From Atherix ibis (taxonomy: Eukaryota; Arthropoda; Insecta; Diptera; Athericidae), in assembly GCA_958298945.1 (NCBI GenBank), contig OY282607.1:30388500-30452499 (forward strand): a stretch of 64,000 nucleotides of DNA. The letters are read 5' to 3'. The stretch's first letter is position 1. Each line of letters opens with the position of its first letter. A program made the translations under genes and the position numbers. The notes below the pieces were generated by a model. That model searched no databases and was not told the DNA's origin. It worked only from the letters and a program-made list of their open reading frames with translations. Of the stretch, positions 12,266 through 23,085 are shown piece after piece.

Positions 12266-13443
12266 CTATTCAGGGACACGTGTATTGCAATTTCCATGGT
12301 AAAGTTTAATTTTTCCTTCACAATGAAAATATGTATCAAAGACATCACTATAACCATGATCTTTCCACCAAGTGCACAATTGTCGATTCCAAATACAGTC
12401 CAGCCGATATATTAGACTTGGAAATTCATATCCCAATAAAGTGTAATAGTCCTGATCGCCCAAATGTCCCTTGAATGAATATTTATGAGCAATTTTCCGG
12501 ACATATTTCTCTTTTAGATGTTCCAAATATAATCGAGACTCTCGTATACGTTGGAAGTCAAGCATAACAACGCCAGAATTCAAACCTGGATAACCATGCT
12601 TAATGTGTTTGTGTTTATGTTTGCTGTTCGGCATATAGCTTGGATAGTACGGACTACCGAAATTCGTTTTCGTATAACTGGCACGGTAACGATAGAGGAT
12701 ATGGCGATAAACTGGCGTTAGTTCAGGCGCCAAACCAAAAATATTATCCGATGTAAATTTATTAAATTCATCGAACAAGAGGCGAACATCAGTACGGAAG
12801 ACAACATCACAGTCTATAAGTATTGCACGTCGCATTCTTGGGTCAGCAATTCGATGTAATCCGAGCGACAAGTAGAACAGTACATCGCTATAGTAAGAAC
12901 CTACAAAATTTTACATATTCTTCAGCAGAATCTTAATGATAATATACTATTAGATAACTTACCGGGATCGGAACTAAAATAGGGCATCATAGCATGGACA
13001 ATGTCAGTAACTTTTTCCGCACACTCGTGTACATCATACAATGAATAGAATATAGACTTTTTATAACGATTGATCTGTTCTTTGAGCAGCTCCTCAGCTG
13101 ATGCTTCGCTCCTCTCATCGGTTATTATATGTAAATGTACCTTTACGCTGGTATATTTAACCAAACTACGAGCAAACAACTCAAATTTCTTCTGCAACTG
13201 ATAATTCCCGTGTGTGTATATCACGAATATGTTATATTCGGTTTTATTGTAATTTGGAGTGTATTTAATTTTTTTAATGTCCGGCGAGGAGCTGAAATTT
13301 TCGTGCGGTACATAGCTGTTGTTCGTGTGCTTTTGGAATACGCTGAGGAATGCCTTTCTTGAGAATATATCACTGTTGGCATAGAATATCACTAAGAATC
13401 CACTAATTATGATGAGAATCAGTAAAACTTTATTCATGTTCAT
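12266..13443 (-). CDS. Xyloside xylosyltransferase 1 (XXYLT1 family, GT8)
   Basis: A Golgi/ER type II membrane glycosyltransferase. The family adds the terminal xylose to xylose-glucose on EGF repeats of Notch and similar proteins. Two exons, 13443-12963 and 12900-12266 (minus strand), joined by a 63-bp GT-AG intron, give about 371 residues (human about 393). An N-terminal membrane anchor follows the start (KVLLILIIISGFLVIFYAN). The DxD metal site is LIDCDVVF. The C-terminal block is nearly invariant in the family: FKGHLGDQDYYTLLGYEFP, LDCIWNRQLCTWWKDHGYSD and HGNCNTRVPE. The exon joint restores PGSYYSDVLFYLSLGLHR. The start at 13443 was chosen because the next Met upstream adds a basic stretch before the anchor; an alternative start is 13437. 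The gene lies tail to tail with the methyltransferase gene. Confidence 0.93.
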
Positions 13444-13934
13444 CACATTCAAATATCTGCAAGCTTTTGCGGTCCGTTGACGACGACATATCACAACTCT
13501 TGCCCGATTCGTGATTGCTTCTTTCCGCCGAAAAAACGGCACTCGCTTCCAACTTATCGATTGTAAAATTGCATCCACTACGATAGCACAGCAACACACT
13601 GCCGCAATAGCTTTCCGTAGAATTGGGACAAATGCCCCGCTCCAATGACTCGATATGTTTCAAATGATATTCACCAATATTCCAAGTGGACAAAATCCCT
13701 TTTCGATATCAATTATCCGAATTCTTATAATTTTCTACATTCCAGAAAACTTTCAGGACCCAAAGACCATCACGAACATCTACACCAAATTTTACGCGTT
13801 TGACAGTTTGCCTTCTGATATTTTCGCTCTTGAATCAAATGTCATATCATGCTTATTCTCGCTGCATGACATCTATCAGAAATTTATTGAAGTAATGTGA
13901 ATATATAGAAATTTATTAGGGTTATTGTTAAGGA

Positions 13935-14006
13935 GGGGATATAGCTCAGTGGTAGAGCATTCGACTGCAGATCGAGAGGTCCCCGGTTCAAACCCGGGTG
14001 TCCCCT
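13935..14006 (+). tRNA. tRNA-Cys (anticodon GCA)
   Basis: A 72-nt cloverleaf. Acceptor GGGGATA pairs with TGTCCCC, and the discriminator base is T, as is usual for tRNA-Cys. The D arm is GCTCAGTGGTAGAGC, and the anticodon arm reads TTCGACTGCAGATCGAG with anticodon GCA. The T arm contains GGTTCAAACCC, serving as B box. CCA is not encoded. A T run near 14025 can end Pol III transcription. It sits about 490 bp upstream of the xylosyltransferase start on the other strand. Confidence 0.95.
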
Positions 14007-14734
14007 ACTAAGTTCCGAGGTGAACTTTTTTACAATTATTATAAAATTTACCACCATAACCTAATCTCTAAAAAAAAAAAATTCTTTTCAAATTTTTATT
14101 AAAGAAAAAAATACAAAAAGCTTTGGGTCCATAAAACGTATCACGCAATAGATACTATTCAAAACTCGTTTTAAATATAATTTTTATTTTATTCGATGTT
14201 ATTTACACATGCATACATGAATAAATCTCTTAATTTAAAAGTAAAACAATAAACAATCAAATTGAATAAAAATCTAAAATTCATATTAAACTTTATTTGA
14301 TTTTTGTATGTAAAAACTTAATCATAATTTGTTTTTTTTTTATCTCGTATTATTATGAATGACATTAAAAGAATAAACTGATAAGAAAATTATACAGAAA
14401 AAAAATATATCAAGCGTGTAATAGAAAATAAGAATAAAATCGAAAAGAATTTTGAATGTTTAATTGACTAATTCATCCGCAAACGCATAAATAATATTAA
14501 ATAAGGAAAGGGGAACATTATTAAACTTTAAAAATTCCATGGAACAGAATAAAACTTAATATAAAACCGAACAAAAATACATATGAACAACCCGTGGTAA
14601 AATTTAGAAAAATTATATAAAGACGAGCAGATCTAATCATTCAGATTCGCATCACCGGAAGGCACAAAATATTCTACAATAGTTTAAATGTTTCTTTTCA
14701 TATATTTCCGATTATTTATCCGCATGATTAGCTT
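14007..14734. other. AT-rich 3' flank of the LEM-domain gene
   Basis: No reading frame or RNA gene. The right part is likely the 3' UTR of the minus-strand LEM gene. Confidence 0.5.
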
Positions 14735-15916
14735 CTACTGAAGGAAAAATATATAAATAAAAATGAATACAAAAATGAATGCGAACAGAAACAAAAATTG
14801 TTTCAATTGATATTTTCTGTCTATTGCAACGAAGAATTGCTTAAACGAATCGACAACGGATTGGTTGTCATCATAATTGGTTGATATTCCAGTTCGGCCG
14901 CGATATTTTGGATTCGCTCCGCTCGTTATATCGTGGGCTCTCTGCTCGGACAGCCGCTTCGCAAATTGACTGAAGTAGGGCGCTTCTATGGGTTCCGCAT
15001 CGTCTGAGTAGTCTTCCATGTTCTCTTCGTGTACTGTGCGCCGCGTAGCTGCACTGCCAAAGTTGTAGTCATTAGAGTGCGAACTGAGACTGAAGGGACG
15101 CGACGTAGAGAAACTTGATCCTGTGTATCGACTGCTTGGGAGAGTACTGGTAGAATATCGAGTCTCTTTGAAACGTGTCGACGATGTCGTATTTGATGTG
15201 GTGTTGCGTTCCACAGTTGGGCCCGAATCCAATCTCGTAATTGGAATATTTGTCACCTTTTGTGGGGAGTAGCGCGTCGACGATCTAGATATAGGAGCAG
15301 TCATTGAAATGGATGGCTCCCGCCTTATTATCGGCTCATTCAATTCGACCGCACTTCTTTGATAAGTTACCGGTTCCTCTTGTATAGTTTTAGGTGCATA
15401 CTCAGAACGATAATTTGTCTTCACAGTGACACTCTTTCCCAGCGATGGTGACCGCGATTTTCTATAATCCGTATCTTCAACTATAATAATGCCATTCTCA
15501 TCATCCTCCTCAATAACTTCTGTTTGTGGAACATGGACTATTCGGTCTGTTTCTTGTTGATTAGGAGTCTGCCTGCCGGAACGTCGTCGTGTAGAAACAG
15601 GAGCTGATTCCAAAACTTCATTATGCTCTGGCAACTGATTTATTTGCGCAATTGTTCGACGTACATTATCCAATTTGGATTTAACATTCGATACTGCATC
15701 ATTCCGCGAAGGCATATCGACCGGATTGGTTGAATTTAAGGCATGAAAAGTTTCCCTACGCGCCTTCGCCTTCTCTTTTTTATCATCTGCCATAGCCGCT
15801 GCAAGCCGTTTTATAATAACATTTCGACTTGTCTTCGTTACGGGTACATTGGGAAGCCCATATTCCAAACACATGTCATGAAGTTTTTTGTTATCAAACG
15901 ATTCCAAATCAGCCAT
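14735..15916 (-). CDS. Ote: LEM-domain inner nuclear membrane protein, otefin-like
   Basis: A single-exon frame of 393 residues. Residues 1-45 form a LEM domain: FDNKKLHDMCLEYGLPN then VPVTKTSRNVIIKRL, the fold that binds BAF and ties chromatin to the nuclear envelope. A long Ser/Thr/Arg-rich disordered middle follows (about residues 50-350) with acidic DDENGIIIVED and DYSDDAEP patches. A tail-anchor helix lies at about 372-392 (FLFLFAFIFVFIFIYIFF), followed by LQ and the stop. Length and order fit fly otefin (about 420 residues), and a region before the tail, PYFSQFAKRLSEQRA, resembles it. Bocksbeutel, the sister LEM protein of flies, is the main alternative. The start is the first Met, immediately before the LEM domain. 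I am sure of the family and less sure of the paralogue. Confidence 0.8.
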   Translation of the reverse strand: MADLESFDNKKLHDMCLEYGLPNVPVTKTSRNVIIKRLAAAMADDKKEKAKARRETFHALNSTNPVDMPSRNDAVSNVKSKLDNVRRTIAQINQLPEHNEVLESAPVSTRRRSGRQTPNQQETDRIVHVPQTEVIEEDDENGIIIVEDTDYRKSRSPSLGKSVTVKTNYRSEYAPKTIQEEPVTYQRSAVELNEPIIRREPSISMTAPISRSSTRYSPQKVTNIPITRLDSGPTVERNTTSNTTSSTRFKETRYSTSTLPSSRYTGSSFSTSRPFSLSSHSNDYNFGSAATRRTVHEENMEDYSDDAEPIEAPYFSQFAKRLSEQRAHDITSGANPKYRGRTGISTNYDDNQSVVDSFKQFFVAIDRKYQLKQFLFLFAFIFVFIFIYIFFLQ

Positions 15917-16549
15917 GTCCTACAAAAAAGCATATCACTGTCAAATACAGTACAATATCAGAATTTAAAACAAATCTTACCAGTTCTTTTCAATAAAATC
16001 TTTTGCTTCCAAAACTACAAAGAATTTTCACAATAAAAACAAACATAAACGTTACAGGCAACAGTAATAATATTTAATTTTCTTCAAATAACAACCGTCA
16101 TTCATACACAAGCCTACAGCACATTTGAATTTTTCAGTTTTTCGGAGTGCGACAGAGTTGTCAAAGCGTTCTTTCGAATGCTACGAAGATAGAAATGCAT
16201 TGAAAACTTATTTCGCCACATGGGGAAATATTTTCTATCTATAATTGAATTTTCTAAATTATTTTATCCAAGCAAAACAAAATATTATTTTTTTAAAATA
16301 AGTATTCAACATTTTTATATTCTTTGACTATGATTGTAAAGAAAAATTTACATTTTAAATTAAATTTTTGTAATAAAAATCGACAAGCAAACAACTTATG
16401 TTTGTCACTGTTTGTAATTGTCAACACTCGATTATGGTTTGCGTCCCCGAAAATAGTTCCCAACAAAACATAAAATGTATGAATCCATATTGAATTTGAA
16501 GTTTTGACATATAGATGGCATGGCAATATTAATTGGTTGGGAATTAATA
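15917..16549. other. 5' flank of the LEM gene, no gene seen
   Basis: Probably holds the promoter and 5' UTR of the LEM-domain gene. Frames here are short and AT-driven. It ends at the left inverted repeat of a Harbinger element. Confidence 0.45.
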
Positions 16550-17866
16550 GGCGTTTTCCTTTGGACCAATTTTAGTAGTCCGGAGTAGATGAGCAAAGGA
16601 AAGCCAAATTCTAAACTCTAGTAAAACATAACCTCAAAACAGTCAGCAACAATCTGACAATACTTATTGTATTTGTGAACGTGAAGTGGCGTGGGTGTGT
16701 TCCGGACAACGTTTAAATTATTTAATTTAAACTTTGTACGGAAATTATTTAATTTAAACTTTGAATAAATGGCCTTAACATATTTAATATATATAATAAA
16801 AAAAATACTTTTGTTTTTGTAAGCCGAGGAGGCGTTTATTATAATAATAAATACGAATTCACACAAAAGCATTAGTTCTGATGAACCAGGTTCACCACAG
16901 TACACATCTATAAATTTTTCTCGGCGTTTACAATTCCCTGGAAAAGCACACTACAAAATTTTTTCCTATTGTAGTATGCTTGTTTGACACATTTATGAGG
17001 ATTGACCTTAATATGGGAACCATGAATAGCCCCAACAACATCTGGCACACCTTTCATAGCTGCGAATTGGATCTGGTTATTTTGCATCTCGGATGCTGTT
17101 GGCTACCCCATGTATTAGGGACTCACTTCGACAAGCCATTTCACGACGCGGTATAAAATTCGATGGACAGAGCTTTTTGTTACATTAAATCTGTTCCAAT
17201 TTGTCGGTACGTTTCAGTATTTGCCAGAAACCAAGACGTGATGTATATTTAAACAGCAGCACGTCCTCCACGCCTTGGACGGTCTAAAAACACTGTATTC
17301 AGCTAAAAGAGTGCAATATTTACAACACTTATTCATTAAATTAGTGTTTATAATGAAAACTACATACCCATAATCCTTTCGGCGACAAATCTGCTTAATC
17401 TGAAGTGTTTTTTGAATACCGAATCCGTGTAATTTTCAACTCTACCTTTTTTAATACCTAGAGGCACATCATCATCAGAATCTGATGTCTCGCTTGACTC
17501 TGAAGAATCACATAAAAGTAAATTATTCCTACCTTCCAGAACGTGTAACAATTCCATAGCAACCTGTAAAGCAGTCAGTTTATAAATTTGCATTTATTTT
17601 TTATGTAAAAACCCACTCGATTAATATTTGACTCCATTTCTCTTCGCTTTTTCTGCACGAATAAAGTAAACATTACAAAAATATGACACTTCCACATAAC
17701 CAACAAACCCGCAAAAATCGGGTTTTTTCACTTTAGCAACTAGAATCCACCTAACGTAAATTGTATACGTAACTCTCCGTTCGAAGTGGTCGTTCGTTCG
17801 AGGTGGACTAGATGATGACAGCTACAACTAGTCCGGACTACTAAAATTGGTCCAAAGGAAAACGCC
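16550..17866 (-). mobile_element. PIF/Harbinger DNA transposon with both ends
   Basis: A 1317-bp element bounded by long terminal inverted repeats: ggcgttttcctttggacc at the left and its exact complement ggtccaaaggaaaacgcc at the right. The inverted match extends about 35 bp to tccgga. TAATA lies directly outside each end and may contain the target duplication (the family usually duplicates 3 bp). The minus strand carries a broken Harbinger transposase. An internally deleted relative sits only 160 bp to the right (18025-18355), sharing both termini. Confidence 0.85.
16880..17593 (-). pseudogene. Harbinger transposase, degenerate
   Basis: The start at 17593 gives an acidic N-terminal region (SSESSETSDSDDDVPLG) and then SVFKKHFRLSRFVAERIMG, the typical F-x-x-HFR-x-SR block. 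After a gap that may be an intron or decay, other frames give NVTKSSVHRIL, the helix-turn-helix, then DVVGAIHGSHIKV, AYYNRKKFCSVLFQGIV and FIDVYCGEPGS. These are the Harbinger nuclease signatures. The first catalytic Asp of GAIDGSHI is His here, so the protein could not cut DNA even if the frames were intact. Confidence 0.8.
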
Positions 17867-18024
17867 TAATATTCAATCATATTTTTGGATAAATTTGAAT
17901 AAATGCATGTCCTCCTGTTTGTACTGGTGTCCGGTGGCGGATTGCCAAAAGTTCTTGGAATTGCAGTTGCTTCTGAAGCAAAGATTAATCGAAGTTACAA
18001 ACCAAATGGGAACTGGTTATTAAA

Positions 18025-18355
18025 GGCGTTTTCCTTTGAACCAATTTTGTACTAGTAGATGAAAGCCAAATTCTAAAAACTAGTACAAACATAACCTCAA
18101 AACAGTCAGAAACAATACTGAGTTTACTCACACATAAACAATAAAAACTGAGTTTATTCACACATAAACAATACTGACTCTTCAACATAACCAACAAACC
18201 CGCAAAACTATCTATTTCCACTTTAGCAAGTAGAATCCACCTAACGTAAATTGTATGCGTAACTCCCAGTTCAATGTGCTCGTTTGTTCGAGGTAGAGTA
18301 GATGATGACAGCTAGAACTACCGACTGGTAGCAAAATTGGTCCAAAGGAGAACGC
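18025..18355. mobile_element. MITE derived from the adjacent Harbinger element
   Basis: About 330 bp, with no coding capacity. The left end ggcgttttcctttgaacc and right end ggtccaaaggagaacgc match the termini of the 16550-17866 element. Internal blocks match too: aacataacctcaaaacagtc near the left, and aagtagaatccacctaacgt plus gtagatgatgacagct near the right. It is therefore an internal-deletion derivative of that element or of a close sibling. It contains a short tandem duplication (gagtttactcacacataaac, twice) at about 18119-18170. Confidence 0.75.
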
Positions 18356-18589
18356 TCGGAGGAAAAACGTCCGTCATTTTATTGTATGGTTTTTTATTAT
18401 TGCATATTTAATTATAATAAAACTTGCATACATTTTGTTCTTAGAAATTAATTTATTCGTGCATTTTACCACCAACCAAGTGAAAAACTTCTTGGGAAGC
18501 AGATTAATATCAAAGTTAATTTGATTAATATTACCACATGGGAACTGGTATTAAGTTTATTTGGTTTTAGTTTGAAAACTAATTTCTTA

Positions 18590-19470
18590 ATTTCACCCCT
18601 CAAATTGGGACCCCCCCGCCAACCCTTCGATGTAAAACTATAAAACTATTTCTCCTACACCTTTTGTACTTTTTTTTTTTTAAACACCCCTTAATTACGG
18701 ATTTTGAAAAAAACGTCATTTTTGTATGCAGGAAAATACCTGAAATTGAAATGTCTGTCTGTCTGTTTGGGTTGTCCGGGAAGTAATTTCGTTTTTTTTC
18801 TCTTAGTTCTCCATTAAGATAAAGGAATCCTCCTCGGGCGTGTAATTTTTACAATTTTTCCTTTACTTGTTTTTTGTGGTAAATTTTTATTTTCAACATT
18901 TTTCCTCAATATTGATAATTTTATATATTCAAAGTGAATAATTTTAATTTTTGGCATTTAAAAATGTTTTTTTTTGATTATTTTTTGGAATTTTGTTCTT
19001 TTTGTCTTTCTACTTAATTTATAAAGAGAGGAACAATTCACTTCAAATAGAATGGTTAAGACAAAAGTAAAATCAATTGACAGTATTTGGCCTTGTCTAT
19101 AGGCCGGGTTCGAGTTATGGGCTATATGTTATATAATGCTCTTGCCGCCGATGATGTCATGGGTGCAATCAATATTCTTACGGTATCTTTAAGAAAGGAT
19201 GAGCTTGTGATTTGGGATACCCCCGCCCCCCCTTTGGATGTACAACTATAAAACTATTTCTCCTGGACCTATGCGTATTTTTTTTTTTTTTTAAAACCCT
19301 TTAATTACGGATTTTGAACAATCCGGCAGGGTGCATTAAACTGCATTATTTTGCTGCACCTGTCTGTTTGTCTGTAGCACAGTTCAAATGTCTGTCTGTC
19401 TGTATTGGGTTGCCGGGAAGTAATTTCGTTTTTTTTTTATAAAAATGAAAGACAATTGTCTTCTAATGTT
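18590..19470. repeat. Two-copy repeat unit ending in mariner-B termini
   Basis: Units at about 18600-18800 and 19215-19460 share, in the same order, a C-run, aactataaaactatttctcct, a T-run, ttaattacggattttgaa, a tgtctgtctgtctgt tract, and then ggttg(t)ccgggaagtaatttcg. The last part is the terminal sequence of the mariner-B elements at 39808 and 56235. This is either a local segmental duplication or two insertions of one composite repeat. The intervening sequence carries no gene. Confidence 0.6.
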
Positions 19471-20035
19471 TTCGTATTATATTTTTTTTGTATTATATTT
19501 TAAAAACAGTTAAGGCCGTTAACGTAAAATGATTAATGTTTTTTTTTTTTTACAGAAGAAAACATGTCTGACAGCCGAACCCAACTTTTTTTTGTAGTTG
19601 AGACATACTGAATACATGCAATAATACTTTTCCACTAATTTAATCTTATAAAAATTATTTACATACAAGCCTGAAAGATGTTAAAATAAATATTAAAAAA
19701 TAATATGTGATGGCACGAGTTCACGACTTATAAAGAATTAATTAAAAATAGTGCATACGTCATTGGTTGCTGAACTAACGAAATTATTGTTCTTTCATGT
19801 TACTGCGCTTACTGTTATTCCAATTTTATTTCCACACATTAGCCAAAGTCAATTATCATTTCGAAATTCTGACCAAGAGAACATTTCATAATACTACTTA
19901 CCATTCAATAATTTATAATTGAATGCGGCATAACGCAAAATTTTCTTTCGAGTTGGACTCGTTGTTGAGTTCTATCAGTTTTTTGAGCATGATTCTTTTT
20001 CAAGTCATTTTTTTAATTTCCTAAAAGAATCTAAT
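19471..20035. other. AT-rich spacer
   Basis: No coding or RNA feature recognised. Confidence 0.45.
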
Positions 20036-20251
20036 ATGTTCCATAAAATTTATCCACTTCTGATTATTCCCATCAATTTTCTATTGACTTGTTTCATTAG
20101 GGACCTGCCGATGCGAGCTGACGCAAAACATCAAGTCGCCAAATGGTCTTATGATCGTAGTTATACAAAATGGCCTCTGGCAGCTGTCTCAGAGACTTTC
20201 GATGCAAGTAAGACAGGTGAAAATATTAAAAGACACTACCACTCACAATAG
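20036..20251 (+). CDS. Possible small secreted peptide, unrecognised
   Basis: A 71-residue frame beginning MFHKI, followed by a strongly hydrophobic stretch (YPLLIIPINFLLTCFI) that looks like a signal peptide, then about 50 polar residues, KHQVAKWSYDRSYTKWPLAA and a His-rich end before TAG. Base composition rises over the polar part, which is more than the flanks show by chance. No family is recognised, there is no second exon, and the next feature is a dead retroelement. It may be a young gene, an exon fragment or a chance frame. Confidence 0.22.
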   Translation: MFHKIYPLLIIPINFLLTCFIRDLPMRADAKHQVAKWSYDRSYTKWPLAAVSETFDASKTGENIKRHYHSQ

Positions 20252-20269
20252 TGTGGAATTTTAACCCAC

Positions 20270-20880
20270 TAAACACATCTCTCTTGAGCATGACATCCCG
20301 AGAACGATCCCACTGCGAGCTATTGGATCTTGTTTTCATACTAATGAGCAATTTTTATACAATATTAATGCTTTGCTAGTTTTTTAGCCTAATCCTAGAA
20401 ACTGATTCATTTAATTTTTTTTTGTTCATGTTTTGTTTTTGTATTTATACAAAACGCTCAACCCTACCGAGTCTGCGTGTTATTCCTTTATTGTCTATGA
20501 GTTTGATAGTATGTACATTAATACGCTGTCGAAGCCCTTGGCCATGATTTTGTTCGAATTTTTTTACTAGTTTCTGTATAGTGTCTTAATTCTAGATTCC
20601 TATGCAAATGCGTATTTTTAATGTACCAAAGTTCATTAACTATATTTCTTAGTACTTTGTTGTAGAAACGTTGTATTATATTTAAATTTAATTCGTTTGT
20701 TCATCTCCAGAGTTGGATCCCGTATGTCCAGAGAGGTCTAAGGACTTGCTTGTACAGCAATCATTTATTTTCTTTATTGTACAGTATATTCATTTTTTCC
20801 AATAGCCTATATGGCCGTATCATCAGCAAATGTTATAATTTTGTTACGAATTTTGCTCGTTCATGCGATTAGAAAGTTTG
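20270..20880 (-). mobile_element. Jockey-type non-LTR retrotransposon fragment
   Basis: The minus strand reads, with stops and frame changes, ITFADDTAI (the polymerase F/YADD active-site box) at about 20815-20845, and YKQVLRPLWTYGIQLW at about 20706-20755, the diagnostic block of Jockey-clade polymerases. After it come the IIQRFYNKVLRNIV-like segment and a C-terminal tail. The 5' half and 3' end are missing. It is inactive. Confidence 0.75.
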
Positions 20881-21879
20881 CCACAAACAAAATTTGCGCA
20901 TTGTACGAGCAGTCAAATCATACTGAATGAATATCTGCAAAAATAATTAATCTACGATGCATGGTTAATTTACGCGAGCAAAAAGGAATTACAACATGTT
21001 GAAATATTTTTTTGATTCTTCAAACTGTTCATGCATTTTTTATTGGTGAATTCTCTAGTTAGTTATTACTCGTATTAATGACGTTTTCACATTTATTTAT
21101 CTAACTTTAATTTTTTCAATTCTTTTATATATTAGAGTAATTTTTCATATTTCATATATAAAATCTACATTATTTACTTTTTATTTTATTTTTCATTTTT
21201 AGAATCATCATTTTTCATTTTTACTATCAATTATAATAAATTTTACATTATAAATATTAAATAACTTGATACTTTCATTACACTAGTTTTTGCCATTTTT
21301 CTTAAATTTACATCAGGTAACTTTTAATTTGCAATAAATAAAAATAGCTTTAAATTATTAATAATAAATAATAAAGTCATAAATTAAATAAAATTTATCA
21401 TATATAAAATTAAAAAAACAGAATTTTGTCAAATGTCAAAATAAAAAGGACGTGCAAATCACGAGTTCGCAACGAGCTATTTGTATAATTAAATGATTTG
21501 ACAGCGAATTATTTGCAGGAGAATAAATATCGTGCATTGTACGAACATTGTTATCTAAAGCTAAGATTACACAATTTGTCTAATTGAACGAACTTTTTAA
21601 CACCGACTACAATATTCGATCAATTTAATTTTGCTGTCATTAGAGTAGCCGCTTCTCGCATATACTGATAACTACATTGTATATATTTTCATTCGTTTCA
21701 AATAGTTTTTAGTAAAGAACATTGAAGTTTCTGTTTTTTTTTGTTATTTACTCTGCAATTAAGAAATTCTGCACAAAGTTTGTCTAGTCAGAATTTTCTC
21801 GCGCTACGATAGTTTTTTTCATCCATTTTTTTCGATTTCACCATTTTCAATAGTGTTTTTTGCGTTTTGCAGAGTAATA
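20881..21879. other. AT-rich spacer
   Basis: No gene found. It ends at the TA that flanks the Mos1-like mariner. Confidence 0.45.
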
Positions 21880-23085
21880 CCAGTTGTATAAGCTTAAATC
21901 CACTGTTTTATAGTCAAAAAAACACATAGAAAGCAAAAACAAATTTATTCAAAGTACAAATTTATTCAAAGGAAAAAATTCCTTCTCTTTCGAGGCAAAC
22001 CACTCATCAAGCCAGTTTCGGACATCTTCGTAAGAATCGAAGTGCTGCTCAGCAAGCGCGTGGCCCATCGACGAAAACATGTGGTAGTCGGAAGGGGCCA
22101 GGTCTGGTGTATAAGCGGAGTGGGTAGCACGTCCCAGTTGAGTGTGTCCAAGTAGTTTCGGACCATTTTCGACGTGTGCGATGGTGCGTTGTCGTGGAGG
22201 AAAATCAGCTTGTCATATATATTTTGATAATCCGTCCTTTTTTCACGCAGAGCACGGTGCAATTTGATCAGTAGTGGTAGGCATTGACAGTTTCATCAGG
22301 TTTCAGCATCTCATAGTGGACGACACACTGCTAATCCCACCAAACGCACAGCATCGTCTTCCGTCCGAAGCGATTTGGTCTTGGGGAAGATGTTGATGGT
22401 TGGCCGGAATCAACCCACGATTTCTTGATTCTCGAAATATATCCACTTTAAATCGCCTGTCACAATCCGATACAGGAACAACTTTCTTTCTTGTCTGGCG
22501 AGCAAGATTTCGCATGTGTTTTGGTGTCGCTCCATCTGCCTATCGTTCAATTCATGCGGCACCCATTTTCCGATCTTTTCAATCTTCTCCATGACACGCA
22601 GACGCATGGAAATGATTGGTTGAGTAACACCGAATTGCTCCGCGAACATTTTTTGCGATTTGGTATTGTCTTCGTCCATAAGAGCCTTCAATTGATGGTG
22701 TCAACCTTCCTAGGCCGATTGTCACGCTTCTTGTCCCACAACTCAAAATTGCCGTCTTTGAACCGACGAAACCAATCTCGGAACGTTGTTTCCGATAAAG
22801 CACTGTCACCATAGGCCTCCATAAGCATTCGATGCGATTCGATAGCCGATTTCTTCAAATTGAAGCAGAAAAGCAGAGCTTCCCGCATATGCTCTTTTTC
22901 TGGCACAAAACTAGACATGATTACCAAAGGAAAAATGTATGTTGTTGTACGAAATTGCTGACAATGTGTACTGATTAATGTTGACAGATGTCAAACTCAT
23001 AAAAAAAAGTATGGCGTGCCCATGGTAGCTTAATACGCTTACTCACGCTATCTATGACCAAACAGATTTAAGCTTATACACCTGG
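21880..23085 (-). mobile_element. Mos1-like mariner (mauritiana type), copy 1
   Basis: A 1206-bp element with TA on both sides and inverted ends ccagttgtataagcttaaatc and gatttaagcttatacacctgg. The minus strand encodes a transposase related to Mos1: [19 protein letters not shown] at the start, HTH segment [20 protein letters not shown], linker [27 protein letters not shown] with the first Asp, [10 protein letters not shown] with the second Asp, and a broken third-Asp region. Several frameshifts make it a pseudogene. The glutamate that normally follows the first Asp is Leu. Its right 105 bp form part of the large palindrome. Confidence 0.88.

Noticed and set aside
13430..13693. 87-codon minus frame with several Cys upstream of the xylosyltransferase gene
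   Set aside because: Overlaps the start of the xylosyltransferase exon in another frame and lies in its 5' UTR. The Cys spacing fits no family I know.
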